Positions 17,103-25,807 are shown, numbered from the stretch's first letter. The stretch: DNA of 64,000 bases from Arthrobacter mangrovi (GCF_026011795.1 NZ_BRVS01000018.1:62001-126000); one strand, 5' to 3'. The notes: generated by a model from the sequence alone, not told the origin. Made by a program: numbers and translations.

Positions 17103-18136
17103 GCGCGCGGACGGGCCTGCCGGCCGCGGTAGCCGTGCTTGGCGCCGGCAGCTGGGGCACCACGTTCGCCAAGGTCGTTGCCGACGCCCATCCGGAACTG
17201 GAGGTCCGTCTCTGGGCCCGCCGGGCCGAGGTGGCGGAAGAGATCAATACCAGCCACCTGAACTCCAAGTACCTCAAGGACATCGTCCTGCCGGAGAATC
17301 TGGGCGCCTCCGCGGATGTCGCCAAGGTGCTCGCCGGCGCGGACCTGGTGGTCCTGGCCGTCCCGGCCCAAACCTTGCGCCCGCAGCTGGCGGGCTGGAA
17401 GCCGCTGCTGGAGGACACCGCCGTCGTAGTTTCCCTGATGAAGGGGCTGGAACGCGGCACGGACGCGCGCATGAGCGAGGTGATCAAGGAGGAACTCGGC
17501 CTGCCGGACGAGCGCGTCGCGGTCATTTCGGGACCCAACCTGGCGATGGAGATCGCCCGGAAGGAACCCACCGCCTCCGTGGTCGCATGCACGGACCGCG
17601 AGGTCGCGCAGTGGATCGCCAACACCTGCACGGCCAGCTACTTCCGGCCGTACACCAACACGGACGTCGTGGGCGTGGAAATCGGCGGGATCGTCAAGAA
17701 CGTTATCGCGCTCTGCGTCGGCATCTGCGACGGCAAGCACATGGGCGACAACACCAAGGCCTCCGTGATCACCCGCGGCCTGGCCGAAACCACCCGCCTG
17801 ACCCTCGCCCTCGGCGGGGAGGTCGAAACCATGGCCGGACTCGCCGGGCTGGGCGACCTGGTGGCGACGTGTTCCTCGCCGCTTTCGCGCAACCACACCG
17901 CCGGCCGGCTGCTGGGCGAGGGGCTAAGCCTCGACGAGGTCAACCTGCGCATGACCCAGACGGCCGAAGGCATCAAGTCCGGCCGCGCCGTGCTGGACCT
18001 GGCCAACCACATGGGCGTGGAAATGCCGATTACCGAAAGCGTGGTGGCCGTGCTGGAGGGGGAGATCTCCGTGGAGGACCTCGCACCGCGGCTGCTGACG
18101 CGTGAACTCAAATCAGAAGGCGAGCAGGACCAGTGA
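17099..18136 (+). CDS. gpsA: NAD(P)-dependent glycerol-3-phosphate dehydrogenase
   Basis: GpsA reduces dihydroxyacetone phosphate to sn-glycerol 3-phosphate for phospholipid synthesis. The 345-residue protein has the Rossmann motif GAGSWGTTFA at residues 15-24, the catalytic-domain sequence EIGGIVKNVIALCVGI containing the active-site Lys, and GLAGLGDLVATCSS with the NHTAGR motif after it. The GTG start overlaps the plsC TGA (GTGA) and has GGAG 8 nt upstream; the downstream ddl gene again overlaps by 4 nt, so plsC-gpsA-ddl are translationally coupled. Confidence 0.95.
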   Translation: MSARTGLPAAVAVLGAGSWGTTFAKVVADAHPELEVRLWARRAEVAEEINTSHLNSKYLKDIVLPENLGASADVAKVLAGADLVVLAVPAQTLRPQLAGWKPLLEDTAVVVSLMKGLERGTDARMSEVIKEELGLPDERVAVISGPNLAMEIARKEPTASVVACTDREVAQWIANTCTASYFRPYTNTDVVGVEIGGIVKNVIALCVGICDGKHMGDNTKASVITRGLAETTRLTLALGGEVETMAGLAGLGDLVATCSSPLSRNHTAGRLLGEGLSLDEVNLRMTQTAEGIKSGRAVLDLANHMGVEMPITESVVAVLEGEISVEDLAPRLLTRELKSEGEQDQ

Positions 18137-19281
18137 CTTTGACCTCTTTCGATGCGACCGAGCCGGAATCCGGCACCAAGCCCCGCGTGGCCGTGCTGTT
18201 CGGCGGCCGTTCCAGCGAACATTCCGTCAGCTGCGTGACCGCCGCGGGAGTGCTCGCGGCGATCGACAAGGACAAGTACGACGTCGTTCCGGTGGGGATC
18301 GCGCGGAACGGCCAGTGGGTGCTGGTCAACGCGGATCCGCAGGAATGGACCCTCACGGCCGGCCAGCTGCCGGAGGTCCCGGACTCGGCGGAGCAGGTGA
18401 TGCTGGCCGCACGGGATTCGGCCGCGGAGCTGCTGATGCGGACCGGTCCCGAATCGACCCGGAGCATGGGGCGCATCGATGTGGTGCTGCCGCTGCTGCA
18501 CGGCCCGTTCGGCGAAGACGGCACGCTGCAGGGCATGCTCGAGATGGCGGACGTCCGCTACGTCGGCGCGGGTGTGCTCGCCTCGGCCGTGGGGATGGAC
18601 AAGCACTTCATGAAGCTGGCCTTCGCCGCCGCAGGACTCGAGGTGGGACCGTACGAGGTCATCACGGACCGGCAGTGGCAGCGGGACCCGGAAGCCGCGC
18701 TGCAGCGTGCCGCCGCGCTGGGCTTCCCGGTGTTCGTCAAGCCCGCCCGAGCCGGTTCCTCCATGGGGATCACTCGGGTGACGGAGGCGGCGCAGCTGCG
18801 TTCCGCCGTCGAAATCGCCCGCGGGCATGACCCCAAGGTGGTCGTGGAAGCCGGCATCCCCGGACGGGAGATCGAGGTCGCCGTCCTGCAGGGCCGCGGC
18901 ATCGAGGATCCGCGCACGAGCCTGCCCGGCGAGATCGCGGTGCAGCCGGGCGAGCATGCCTTCTACGATTTCGAAGCCAAATACGTGGACGGCGCGGCGG
19001 CCGCGCTGAGCTGCCCCGCCGAGCTGCCCGACGACGCGACGGCGCGGGTGCGGGAGCTGGCTGCGCGGGCCTTCGACGCCGTGGGAGCCGAAGGCCTCTC
19101 GCGGGCGGACTTCTTCTATACCCCGGACGGCGGGCTGGTCATCAACGAGATCAACACGATGCCCGGGTTCACGCCGATCAGCATGTACCCGCAGATGTGG
19201 GCCAAGTCCGGCCTGCCGTACACGGAGCTGATCGACGAGCTGATCCACCTGGCGCTCAGCCGGCCTACCGGGCTGCGCTAG
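18133..19281 (+). CDS. ddl: D-alanine--D-alanine ligase
   Basis: Ddl is an ATP-grasp enzyme that makes the D-Ala-D-Ala dipeptide for peptidoglycan. The 382-residue sequence contains VLFGGRSSEHSVSC near the N-terminus, LLHGPFGEDGTLQG, the VKPARAGSSMG ATP-binding loop and the C-terminal INEINTMPGFTPISMYP. The size matches the longer actinobacterial form. The GTG start overlaps the gpsA stop. The last codons and the TAG lie inside the first copy of a 22-bp tandem repeat (19260-19325), so the C-terminal RPTGLR may be a product of the repeat. Confidence 0.95.
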   Translation: MTLTSFDATEPESGTKPRVAVLFGGRSSEHSVSCVTAAGVLAAIDKDKYDVVPVGIARNGQWVLVNADPQEWTLTAGQLPEVPDSAEQVMLAARDSAAELLMRTGPESTRSMGRIDVVLPLLHGPFGEDGTLQGMLEMADVRYVGAGVLASAVGMDKHFMKLAFAAAGLEVGPYEVITDRQWQRDPEAALQRAAALGFPVFVKPARAGSSMGITRVTEAAQLRSAVEIARGHDPKVVVEAGIPGREIEVAVLQGRGIEDPRTSLPGEIAVQPGEHAFYDFEAKYVDGAAAALSCPAELPDDATARVRELAARAFDAVGAEGLSRADFFYTPDGGLVINEINTMPGFTPISMYPQMWAKSGLPYTELIDELIHLALSRPTGLR

Positions 19282-19325
19282 CCGGTCTACCGGGCTCCGC
19301 TAGCCGGCCTACCGGGCTGCGCCAG
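19260..19325. repeat. Three tandem 22-bp repeats across the ddl stop codon
   Basis: Copies at 19260-19281, 19282-19303 and 19304-19325 share the core CTACCGGGCT and differ from each other at one to three positions; a decayed fourth copy follows. The ddl TAG is the last triplet of copy 1. The array lies between the convergent ddl and DUF3515 genes. Confidence 0.85.
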
Positions 19326-19341
19326 CCGGCTGCCGGCGCGC

Positions 19342-19827
19342 CTACGGAACTTCGAGGGTGTCTCCAGCGCCCAGGCACCTGTCGGTCTGCGGGATCTTGG
19401 CCGCCGCGTCCGCCAGGTCCACCAGGATGGTGCTTTCCGCCACCTCGTCCGGGTTGAAGACCAGTTCTGTGGCCGGAGTGCGTCCGTAGGTGACGGCGGT
19501 CCAGGTGCCGTCGCCTTCGCGCAGCACCCAGTCGATCCCGTTGACGTTGACGCACTGGTCCGTCGTCGGACCGGGGGCCGGAACACCGCACCTGAGGATC
19601 ACGCGGGACGGGTCTCCCCAAGCCGCGGTCGCCTGGCTGGACGTCTCGCGGCGCGGGAAGTCCGCAACGAACTGGGGGAGTATGACCATCATGGGAGCGC
19701 AGGCGGGGTTGGCCGCGTCTTCGGCCGGCTCGACATCGACGATCGGGGAACATGCGGAGGCCGCCATGACCACCCCGGCACCGAGGAGCAGGAGGGGCAC
19801 GCGCTTCGCGGACGGATTTCGGTGCAT
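19342..19827 (-). CDS. DUF3515 family lipoprotein
   Basis: A 161-residue secreted lipoprotein of the actinobacterial DUF3515 family, whose members often lie next to ddl and thiL. The N-terminus has basic residues, a hydrophobic core and a lipobox ending in Cys26 (AASAC), so the mature protein should be anchored on the outer face of the membrane. Cys residues in the mature part (PACAP, LRCGVP, DQCVNV, DRCLGA) could form disulfides. The function is unknown. It is convergent with ddl and divergent from the DAK2-recG operon. The ATG is set by the -10 element 6 nt upstream. Confidence 0.85.
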   Translation of the reverse strand: MHRNPSAKRVPLLLLGAGVVMAASACSPIVDVEPAEDAANPACAPMMVILPQFVADFPRRETSSQATAAWGDPSRVILRCGVPAPGPTTDQCVNVNGIDWVLREGDGTWTAVTYGRTPATELVFNPDEVAESTILVDLADAAAKIPQTDRCLGAGDTLEVP

Positions 19828-19833
19828 GGATCC

Positions 19834-19839
19834 AGCCTA
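19834..19839 (-). promoter_or_regulatory. -10 element of a probable leaderless promoter
   Basis: On the minus strand TAGGCT is followed by 6 nt (GGATCC) and the ATG of the DUF3515 lipoprotein gene. Confidence 0.55.
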
Positions 19840-19904
19840 TCGGCTGCCGGAAGCAGAAGAATTTCGGCTCTTGTTCCGCGCGGCATGCCAAAACGTTATC
19901 CCCG

Positions 19905-19927
19905 CCGCAGATTCTCTGCGGTAGGCT
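19905..19927 (+). promoter_or_regulatory. Palindrome abutting the -10 of the DAK2-recG-rsmD operon
   Basis: CCGCAGA-TTC-TCTGCGG (19905-19921) is a perfect 7+3+7 inverted repeat. It directly precedes TAGGCT (19922-19927), the likely -10 for the plus-strand operon, so it occupies the spacer between -35 and -10, a classic repressor or MerR-type position. The binding protein is unknown. Confidence 0.5.
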
Positions 19928-19994
19928 CGGTTAACGCCTCAGAACTGAAAGACGCCGCGGGCCAGCGCGCCGGCGGCCACGGGAACGGACCGAC

Positions 19995-20963
19995 TTGCAG
20001 ACAAAAGTAGCCGCGAATGCGCAGGCGTTGAAACGCTGGCTCGGCAAAGCGGAAGTGGTACTGGGCAATCACAGCGACCGGCTGAACGCGATCAATATTT
20101 TCCCGGTCGCGGACGGTGACACCGGAACCAACCTCTACCTGACCGTGCGGTCCGCCGCCCTCGCAGCCGCGGAGGCGGAGACCACGGACGTGGGCGAGCT
20201 GCTGGCAGCTGCCGGCCAAGCGGCAATGGAGGAGGCCCGGGGCAACAGCGGAACCCTGTTCTCGGTTTTCCTCTCGGCGCTCTCCGAGCCGCTGCACGGC
20301 ACCACCCGGCTGACCGGCCCGCTGCTGGCCGCAGCGCTGCAGCGCGCGGAGATCCGCTGCTGGTCGGCCCTGAGCGACCCGGTGCCGGGCACGATGCTGT
20401 CCGTGATCGAGGCCGTCTCCCGCGCGGCCAACACCGGGGACCCGGTGCATGCCGGGGACCATTCGAACCATGCTTTGGCCGCCACGCTGGAGGCGGTCGT
20501 TGCCGCCGCCCTGGAAGCGGTGGTGGAGACGGAGGACCAGCTGGGCCCGCTGGCAGCCGCGGAGGTGGTGGACGCGGGCGCCGTGGGCTTCCTGCTCATC
20601 CTCGACACCCTCCGCGCGAGCGCCTTGGGCGAGGAACTCCAGCCGGAGCTGCTGGACGGGCTCCACGGGTACAGCGTCCAGGACCCGCACATCCACCTGG
20701 ACCATGCCCACGAGGGCGTCGAGGTCATGTGCACCATCAACCTCAGTCCGCTGGACGCCGCGACGCTGCGGCTGCAGCTGGACGAGCTCGGGGACTCCGT
20801 GATCCTCAGCGCCGTGACGGAGGTGGAGGGCGGCTACCGCTGGCGCATCCATGCCCATGTTCCCGCCGCCGATCCGGCGCTGGCCGCCATCCGGTCCTTC
20901 GGGGAGCCGAGCAACCTGTCCGTGACGGACCTTGCGGCGCCGGCCTACGAGGCCCATGACTGA
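19995..20963 (+). CDS. DAK2 (DhaL-like) domain protein, FakA-related, short form
   Basis: A 322-residue protein with an N-terminal DhaL/DAK2 kinase domain (about residues 1-195). The ADP-Mg binding sequence NIFPVADGDTGTNLY is near residue 35, with ARGNSGTLFSVFL and VDAGAVGFLLILD further on. The middle domain (about 220-320) matches the second domain of the fatty-acid kinase subunit FakA. The C-terminal FakA domain of about 220 residues is missing, so phosphotransfer activity is uncertain. The start is TTG at 19995 without a clear Shine-Dalgarno sequence. The stop overlaps recG by 8 nt. Confidence 0.82.
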   Translation: MQTKVAANAQALKRWLGKAEVVLGNHSDRLNAINIFPVADGDTGTNLYLTVRSAALAAAEAETTDVGELLAAAGQAAMEEARGNSGTLFSVFLSALSEPLHGTTRLTGPLLAAALQRAEIRCWSALSDPVPGTMLSVIEAVSRAANTGDPVHAGDHSNHALAATLEAVVAAALEAVVETEDQLGPLAAAEVVDAGAVGFLLILDTLRASALGEELQPELLDGLHGYSVQDPHIHLDHAHEGVEVMCTINLSPLDAATLRLQLDELGDSVILSAVTEVEGGYRWRIHAHVPAADPALAAIRSFGEPSNLSVTDLAAPAYEAHD

Positions 20964-23163
20964 TCGGCAACCCCCGGAACTGGCGCTGCCCCTCGAGCGC
21001 CGGGTCGGCAAACGCACCGCCAATGTCCTGGAGAAGCACCTGGGCCTGCGGACCACCGCGGACCTGCTCAATTACTTTCCGCGCAAGTACCTCAAGCGCG
21101 GCGAGCTGACCCCCATTGCCGACCTGCCGATGGACGAGGACGTGACCCTCGTGGCGCGCGTCCTGAGCAGCCGCTCCCGCCAGATGCGGGCCCGCAAGGG
21201 GTCGATCACCGACGTCGTTGTCACCGACGGCCTCGGCGGCAGGCACAGCTCGGTCGCCCTCACCTTCTTCAACGCCTACCGCGCCGCCAAGGAGCTGACG
21301 CCCGGCACGCTGGCCATGTTCGCCGGCAAGGTCTCCACCTATCGGGACAGTCTGACGCTGACCAACCCGGAGTACGTGCTGCTCGGGGACGAATCCGAGT
21401 TCGACGCCGATGCCGCCCGCCGCCCGGTTCCGGTCTATCCCGCCACGGCCAAGGTGGCGAGCTGGCGGATCCGGTCGGCGGTCGAGGTCCTGCTGGACAG
21501 CGTCGACTTCGACAGGGTGCCGGACCCGGTGCCGGCGGACATCGCGATCCGGGACCGCCTGTACTCGCTGGGCGACGCCTACCGCAACATCCACCTGCCG
21601 GACGAGTTCGAGACCGCGCTGAAGGCCCAGGACCGGTTCCGCTACCAGGAGGCGCTGATCCTGCAGACCGCCCTGGCCCGCCGGCGCGCACAGGCGGCGG
21701 CGGAGGAGGCCACAGCCCGCCCGCATAAGCCCGGCGCGCTGCTGGAGCGGTTCGATGCTTCGCTGCCGTTCACGCTGACCGCGGGCCAGCGCGAGGTCGG
21801 CGAAACCTTGGCCGCCGAACTCGCCGCCGACCACCCGATGAACCGGCTGCTGCAGGGCGAGGTGGGCTCCGGCAAGACGCTGGTGGCGCTGCGTGCCATG
21901 CTGCAGGTCATCGACGCGGGCGGGCAGGCGGCGCTGCTGGCGCCGACCGAAGTCCTCGCCGGCCAGCACTATGATTCCATCCGCCGCACGCTGGGGCCGC
22001 TGGCCGAGGCCGGCATGCTCGGCGGCGACGCGGAGGGAACGCGGGCGGTGCTGCTCACCGGATCCGTGACCGGCTCCGCCCGGCGGAAGGCCCTGCTGGA
22101 CATCGCCTCCGGGGAGGCCGGCATCATCATCGGAACCCACGCCCTGCTCTCCGACGAGGTGCAGTATTTCGACCTGGGGCTGATCGTCGTGGACGAACAG
22201 CACCGCTTCGGCGTCGAACAGCGGGACGCCCTCCGCTCCCGCGCCGTGCGCCCGCCGCACCTGCTCGTGATGACGGCGACGCCGATCCCGCGGACCGTCG
22301 CGATGACCGTGTTCGGCGACCTCGAAACGTCGGTGCTGCGCGAGCTTCCGGCAGGCCGGGCGCCGATCAGCACCCACATGGTGGGCCTCGCCGAACACCC
22401 GGCGTGGGGCACGCGCATCTGGGAGCGTGCCAAGGAAGAGATCGACGCCGGACGCCAGGTCTACGTTGTCTGTCCCAAAATCGGAGACGGCGAGAGCGAG
22501 GACCCCGCGTCGCTGGAGCCTACGGCGGACGACGACGAGGAAGGGCGGCCGCTGGCCTCCGTGCAGCAGACCGTCCAGGCGCTCGCCTCGCTCCCGGTGC
22601 TCTCCGGGGTGCGGATCGGCACGCTGCACGGACGGCTTGACCCGGAGGAAAAGAGCGCCACGATGGCAGCGTTCGCCGAGGGCCGGCTGGACCTGCTGGT
22701 GTCCACCACCGTGATCGAGGTAGGCGTCGACGTGCACAACGCCACGCTCATGGTGATCCAGGATGCGGACCGGTTCGGCATTTCGCAGCTCCACCAGCTG
22801 CGCGGCCGCGTGGGCCGCGGCGGACTGCCCGGGACCTGCCTTTTGGTCACCCAGCTGGAGCCCGGCCATCCGAGCCGGGACCGGCTCCAGGCGGTGGCCT
22901 CGACGACCGACGGCTTCGCGCTGTCCCAGGAGGACCTGAAGCTGCGCCGCGAAGGAGACATCCTCGGCTCCACGCAGTCCGGCGGCAAGTCCACGCTGAA
23001 GCTGCTGCGGGTCATCAAGGACGAGCCCATCATCGAACAGGCGCGCCGGGATGCGGCGGCGATCATCGAGCATGACGCGCAGCTCGGAGACTACCCGGAA
23101 CTGGCCGAAGCAATCGAGCTTTACCTGAACCCGGAGAAGGAGGCCTTCCTTGAGCGGGGCTGA
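20956..23163 (+). CDS. recG: ATP-dependent DNA helicase RecG
   Basis: RecG is a superfamily 2 branch-migration helicase that remodels stalled forks and Holliday junctions. The 735-residue protein starts with the wedge/OB domain (about residues 1-270, PRKYLKRGELTPIADL), followed by helicase motifs: I GEVGSGKTLVAL, II VVDEQHRFG (DEQH), III MTATPIPRT, then STTVIEVGVDVHNA and QLRGRVGRGG. The ATG at 20956 overlaps the DAK2 stop (ATGACTGA), so the two genes are coupled. An acidic insertion (near residues 515-540, DGESEDPASLEPTADDDEE) lies between motifs III and IV. Confidence 0.96.
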   Translation: MTDRQPPELALPLERRVGKRTANVLEKHLGLRTTADLLNYFPRKYLKRGELTPIADLPMDEDVTLVARVLSSRSRQMRARKGSITDVVVTDGLGGRHSSVALTFFNAYRAAKELTPGTLAMFAGKVSTYRDSLTLTNPEYVLLGDESEFDADAARRPVPVYPATAKVASWRIRSAVEVLLDSVDFDRVPDPVPADIAIRDRLYSLGDAYRNIHLPDEFETALKAQDRFRYQEALILQTALARRRAQAAAEEATARPHKPGALLERFDASLPFTLTAGQREVGETLAAELAADHPMNRLLQGEVGSGKTLVALRAMLQVIDAGGQAALLAPTEVLAGQHYDSIRRTLGPLAEAGMLGGDAEGTRAVLLTGSVTGSARRKALLDIASGEAGIIIGTHALLSDEVQYFDLGLIVVDEQHRFGVEQRDALRSRAVRPPHLLVMTATPIPRTVAMTVFGDLETSVLRELPAGRAPISTHMVGLAEHPAWGTRIWERAKEEIDAGRQVYVVCPKIGDGESEDPASLEPTADDDEEGRPLASVQQTVQALASLPVLSGVRIGTLHGRLDPEEKSATMAAFAEGRLDLLVSTTVIEVGVDVHNATLMVIQDADRFGISQLHQLRGRVGRGGLPGTCLLVTQLEPGHPSRDRLQAVASTTDGFALSQEDLKLRREGDILGSTQSGGKSTLKLLRVIKDEPIIEQARRDAAAIIEHDAQLGDYPELAEAIELYLNPEKEAFLERG

Positions 23164-23166
23164 CGC

Positions 23167-23754
23167 ATGAGCCGGATCATTGCGGGCACGGCCGGAGGAC
23201 TGGCGCTGGCGAACGTCCCGGGCTCCGCGACCAGGCCGACCACGGACCGGGTGAAGGAGGCATTGTTCTCCCGGCTGGAGGCGTACGGCGTCCTGCACGA
23301 TGCGGTGGTGCTGGACCTCTACGCGGGCTCGGGGGCACTCGGCGTCGAATGCGCCAGCCGGGGCGCCGCCCGGGTGGAGCTGGTCGAACAGGCGGACAAG
23401 GCGGCGTCGGTGTGCCGGCGCAACGCGGACCAGGTCAACACGGTGCTGCGGCGCCGCGTGGTCCAGGTGCACCGCACCGGGGTCGAAGGGTTCCTGTCGA
23501 AGCTGCCCGGAGGCGGTCACTACAACCTGGTGCTGATGGATCCGCCTTATCCGCTCACCGATGACAAGCTCGCCCACGTCCTCGGGCTCCTGGTGCCGGT
23601 GCTCGCGGAGGGCGCCGTCGTCGTCGTCGAACGTTCCTCCCGCTCGCCCCAGCCGCAATGGCCCGCCGGGCTGGAGTGCTTCTCGGACCGAAAATACGGG
23701 GAAACGCAGCTGTGGTTCGCCGAGCCGGCCGAGGTCAGCCCGCAAAACTCCTGA
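23167..23754 (+). CDS. rsmD: 16S rRNA (guanine966-N2)-methyltransferase
   Basis: A 195-residue Rossmann-fold RNA methyltransferase that modifies G966 of 16S rRNA in the 30S subunit. The N-terminal GTAGGLAL and RPTTDRVKEALFSRL motifs, the SAM-binding DLYAGSGALG and the catalytic MDPPYPL are all present. The start is ATG at 23167, 3 nt after the recG stop. The 3' end overlaps the convergent spermidine-synthase-like gene by 20 nt. Confidence 0.94.
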   Translation: MSRIIAGTAGGLALANVPGSATRPTTDRVKEALFSRLEAYGVLHDAVVLDLYAGSGALGVECASRGAARVELVEQADKAASVCRRNADQVNTVLRRRVVQVHRTGVEGFLSKLPGGGHYNLVLMDPPYPLTDDKLAHVLGLLVPVLAEGAVVVVERSSRSPQPQWPAGLECFSDRKYGETQLWFAEPAEVSPQNS

Positions 23755-24502
23755 GCTCGGCTCCGGTCAGCACGCCGGCCGGATGCGGTCCTGCCGCGAG
23801 CAGCGCCGCCGTCCACTCCTGCGGCCAGGGCTCGCGCCGCGCCGCGACGACCACGTTCCCGGGGTGGCGGCAGCTGAACATGGAGGCGTCGGCCAGCAGC
23901 GCGGCGTGCGGTGTGGACTCGAGCACCGCGCCGAGCTGGCGCTTGGCGAAGGCGAGCGGCGGGTCGTCTCCGATGTTCACCAGCAGCACGCCATGCGGCG
24001 ACAGCAGTTCCAGCAGCTCGGCGTAGAAATCCGCCGTCGTCAGGTGCTCCGGTGCATCCTCGCCCGCGAAGACGTCCAGGACCACCAGGTCGAAGGGTCC
24101 GTCGACGTCGCCGAACGCCACCTCGTGCCGGGCGTCGCCGATGTACACGGTCAGGTCCGTGCCTTCGGGCAGCGGCAGCTGGTCGACGACGAAGTCGAGC
24201 AGTTCGCGTTCGAGTTCCACCGCGTGCTGTTCGGAACCCGGCCTGGTCGCCTGCAGGTAGCGGGCCAGCGTCAGCGCCCCGGCGCCCAGATGCAGGCAGC
24301 GCACGGGTGCTCCCGCCGGCGCCGCGAGGTCCGCGACATTGGCGATCCGCCGCAGGTACTCGTAGAAGACCTCCTGCGGGTGCAACAGGTTCACGTGCGA
24401 CTGCTCGGCTCCGCCGATCGACAGGATGTAGCTGCCGGGGATCCGTTCGTCGGGAAAGATCTCTGCGTGCAGCCCTGCCCCGCGCAGGAAGCGTCCGGCC
24501 AC
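23735..24502 (-). CDS. Spermidine synthase-like (aminopropyltransferase fold) protein
   Basis: A 255-residue class I SAM-fold protein of the spermidine synthase superfamily. Recognisable parts are CLHLGAGALTLARYL (in place of the usual GGGDGG loop), VELERELLDFV, YIGDAR, and DLVVLDVFAGEDAPEHLTT. The normal GGGDG and catalytic Asp pattern of true aminopropyltransferases is altered, so polyamine synthesis is not assured; a methyltransferase role is an alternative. The start is GTG at 24502, 3 nt after the aminotransferase stop, so the two form a minus-strand operon. Confidence 0.78.
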   Translation of the reverse strand: MAGRFLRGAGLHAEIFPDERIPGSYILSIGGAEQSHVNLLHPQEVFYEYLRRIANVADLAAPAGAPVRCLHLGAGALTLARYLQATRPGSEQHAVELERELLDFVVDQLPLPEGTDLTVYIGDARHEVAFGDVDGPFDLVVLDVFAGEDAPEHLTTADFYAELLELLSPHGVLLVNIGDDPPLAFAKRQLGAVLESTPHAALLADASMFSCRHPGNVVVAARREPWPQEWTAALLAAGPHPAGVLTGAELRSFAG

Positions 24503-24505
24503 CGG

Positions 24506-25747
24506 CTAGAGCCGTTCCCTGAGCCCGGCGAGCCGGGACGCGGCTTCCTCGAGCACTTCCGCGCGCTTGCAGAAGGCGAAGCGCAGCAGCGACTTGGTCC
24601 GTTCGGCTCCTTCCGGGTGGCAGAAGACCGGAACCGGAATGGCCGCGACGCCGACCAGTTCGGGCAGCCGGTAGGCCAGGGCGGTGGCGTCAGTGACGCC
24701 CAGCGGCGCCGCGTCGACATTGATGAAGTAGGTGCCCTCCGGCAGGAAGACCTCCAGGCCGGCGGCGCGCAGCCCCTCGGCGAGGATGTCCCGCTTGGCC
24801 TGCAGGCTCGAGGAGATGCCGTTGAAGAACTCCTGCTCCAGGGCCAGCCCCGCCGCCACCGCGGGCTGGAACGGGGTACCGGAGGAATAGCTCAGGAACT
24901 GCTTGACGGTCCGGACGGCCGCGACGAGTTCGGCGGGACCGCTGACCCAGCCGACCTTCCACCCGGTGAAGGAGAAAGTCTTCCCCGCCGAGGAGATGGT
25001 CAGGGTGCGTTCGGCGGCTCCGGGCAGGGTAGCCACCGGGATGTGCTCGACGCCGAAGGTCAGGTGTTCGTAGACCTCGTCCGTGATGATGATGGCGTCA
25101 TGCCGGTTCGCCAGCTCCACGATGCGGGTGAGTTCCGCCCGCGTGAAGACGCTGCCCATCGGGTTGTGCGGGTTGTTGACCAGGATGGCGCGCGTGCGGT
25201 CGCTGACCGCGGCCTCCAGTGCCTCAAGGTCCGGATGGAAGTCCGGGGCGGCCAGCGGGCTGGTGGTGTGGGTGGCGCCGCTGAGCCCGATGACCGCGCC
25301 GTATGAATCGTAGAAGGGCTCGAAGGTCAGGACTTCGTCCCCGGGCCCGGTGAGCGCCAGCAGCGCCGCCGCGATCGCCTCGGTGGCGCCGGTGGTCACC
25401 ACCACCTGGCTGTCGGGGTCGAGCTCCAGACCGTAGAAGCGCTGCTGGTGGGCGGCGATGGCCTCGCGCAGCGCGGGAATGCCCTTGCCCGGTGCGTACT
25501 GGTTCGCGCCGGAGGCGATGGCGTCGCGGGCCGCCTCGGCCATGATCCGGGGTCCGTCCTCATCCGGGAAGCCCTGCCCCAGGTTGATGGCGCCGGTACG
25601 GACGGCCAGCGTAGTGATCTCTTCGAAGATTGTCGCGTCCAGGCGGCCGTCGGCGCCCAGCAGGTTGGCGCCGGCGGCCGCCCGCCGCCACGGTGCGTCG
25701 GTGCTGCCGGGGTGTCCCTGGGCCAGGGTCCTGTCGGTTCTGCTCAT
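24506..25747 (-). CDS. Pyridoxal-phosphate aminotransferase, class I/II
   Basis: A 413-residue fold-type I PLP enzyme. GAINLGQGFPDEDGP opens the aminotransferase domain, NNPHNPMGSVF and DEVYEHLTF hold cofactor contacts, and SSAGKTFSFTGWKVGW carries the PLP Lys. This pattern is shared by kynurenine/glutamine transaminases, methionine aminotransferases and mycobacterial DapC, so the substrate is open. The ATG at 25747 is preferred over an in-frame GTG at 25765, because the GTG lies in a palindrome next to the promoter and GGGA precedes the ATG. It is divergent from coaD. Confidence 0.9.
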   Translation of the reverse strand: MSRTDRTLAQGHPGSTDAPWRRAAAGANLLGADGRLDATIFEEITTLAVRTGAINLGQGFPDEDGPRIMAEAARDAIASGANQYAPGKGIPALREAIAAHQQRFYGLELDPDSQVVVTTGATEAIAAALLALTGPGDEVLTFEPFYDSYGAVIGLSGATHTTSPLAAPDFHPDLEALEAAVSDRTRAILVNNPHNPMGSVFTRAELTRIVELANRHDAIIITDEVYEHLTFGVEHIPVATLPGAAERTLTISSAGKTFSFTGWKVGWVSGPAELVAAVRTVKQFLSYSSGTPFQPAVAAGLALEQEFFNGISSSLQAKRDILAEGLRAAGLEVFLPEGTYFINVDAAPLGVTDATALAYRLPELVGVAAIPVPVFCHPEGAERTKSLLRFAFCKRAEVLEEAASRLAGLRERL

Positions 25748-25758
25748 GCTTCCCAGTA

Positions 25759-25771
25759 ATACCACTGGTAT
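25759..25771. promoter_or_regulatory. Inverted repeat in the aminotransferase promoter
   Basis: ATACCA-C-TGGTAT is a perfect 6+1+6 palindrome overlapping the likely minus-strand -10 (TATACC) of the aminotransferase gene. The compact TGGT/ACCA form recalls GntR-family operators; no such regulator is encoded nearby. Confidence 0.4.
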
Positions 25772-25807
25772 AGGCCGCGGATGCTGCAGCGTGCCGGTTG
25801 GATGGGC

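Noticed and set aside
19260-19325. The 22-bp tandem repeats as a CRISPR array
   Set aside because: The units are contiguous without spacers, overlap the ddl stop codon, and no cas gene is present.
20806-23745. A 979-codon minus-strand open frame over recG and rsmD
   Set aside because: Antisense to well-recognised helicase and methyltransferase genes, with low-complexity composition and no start signal.
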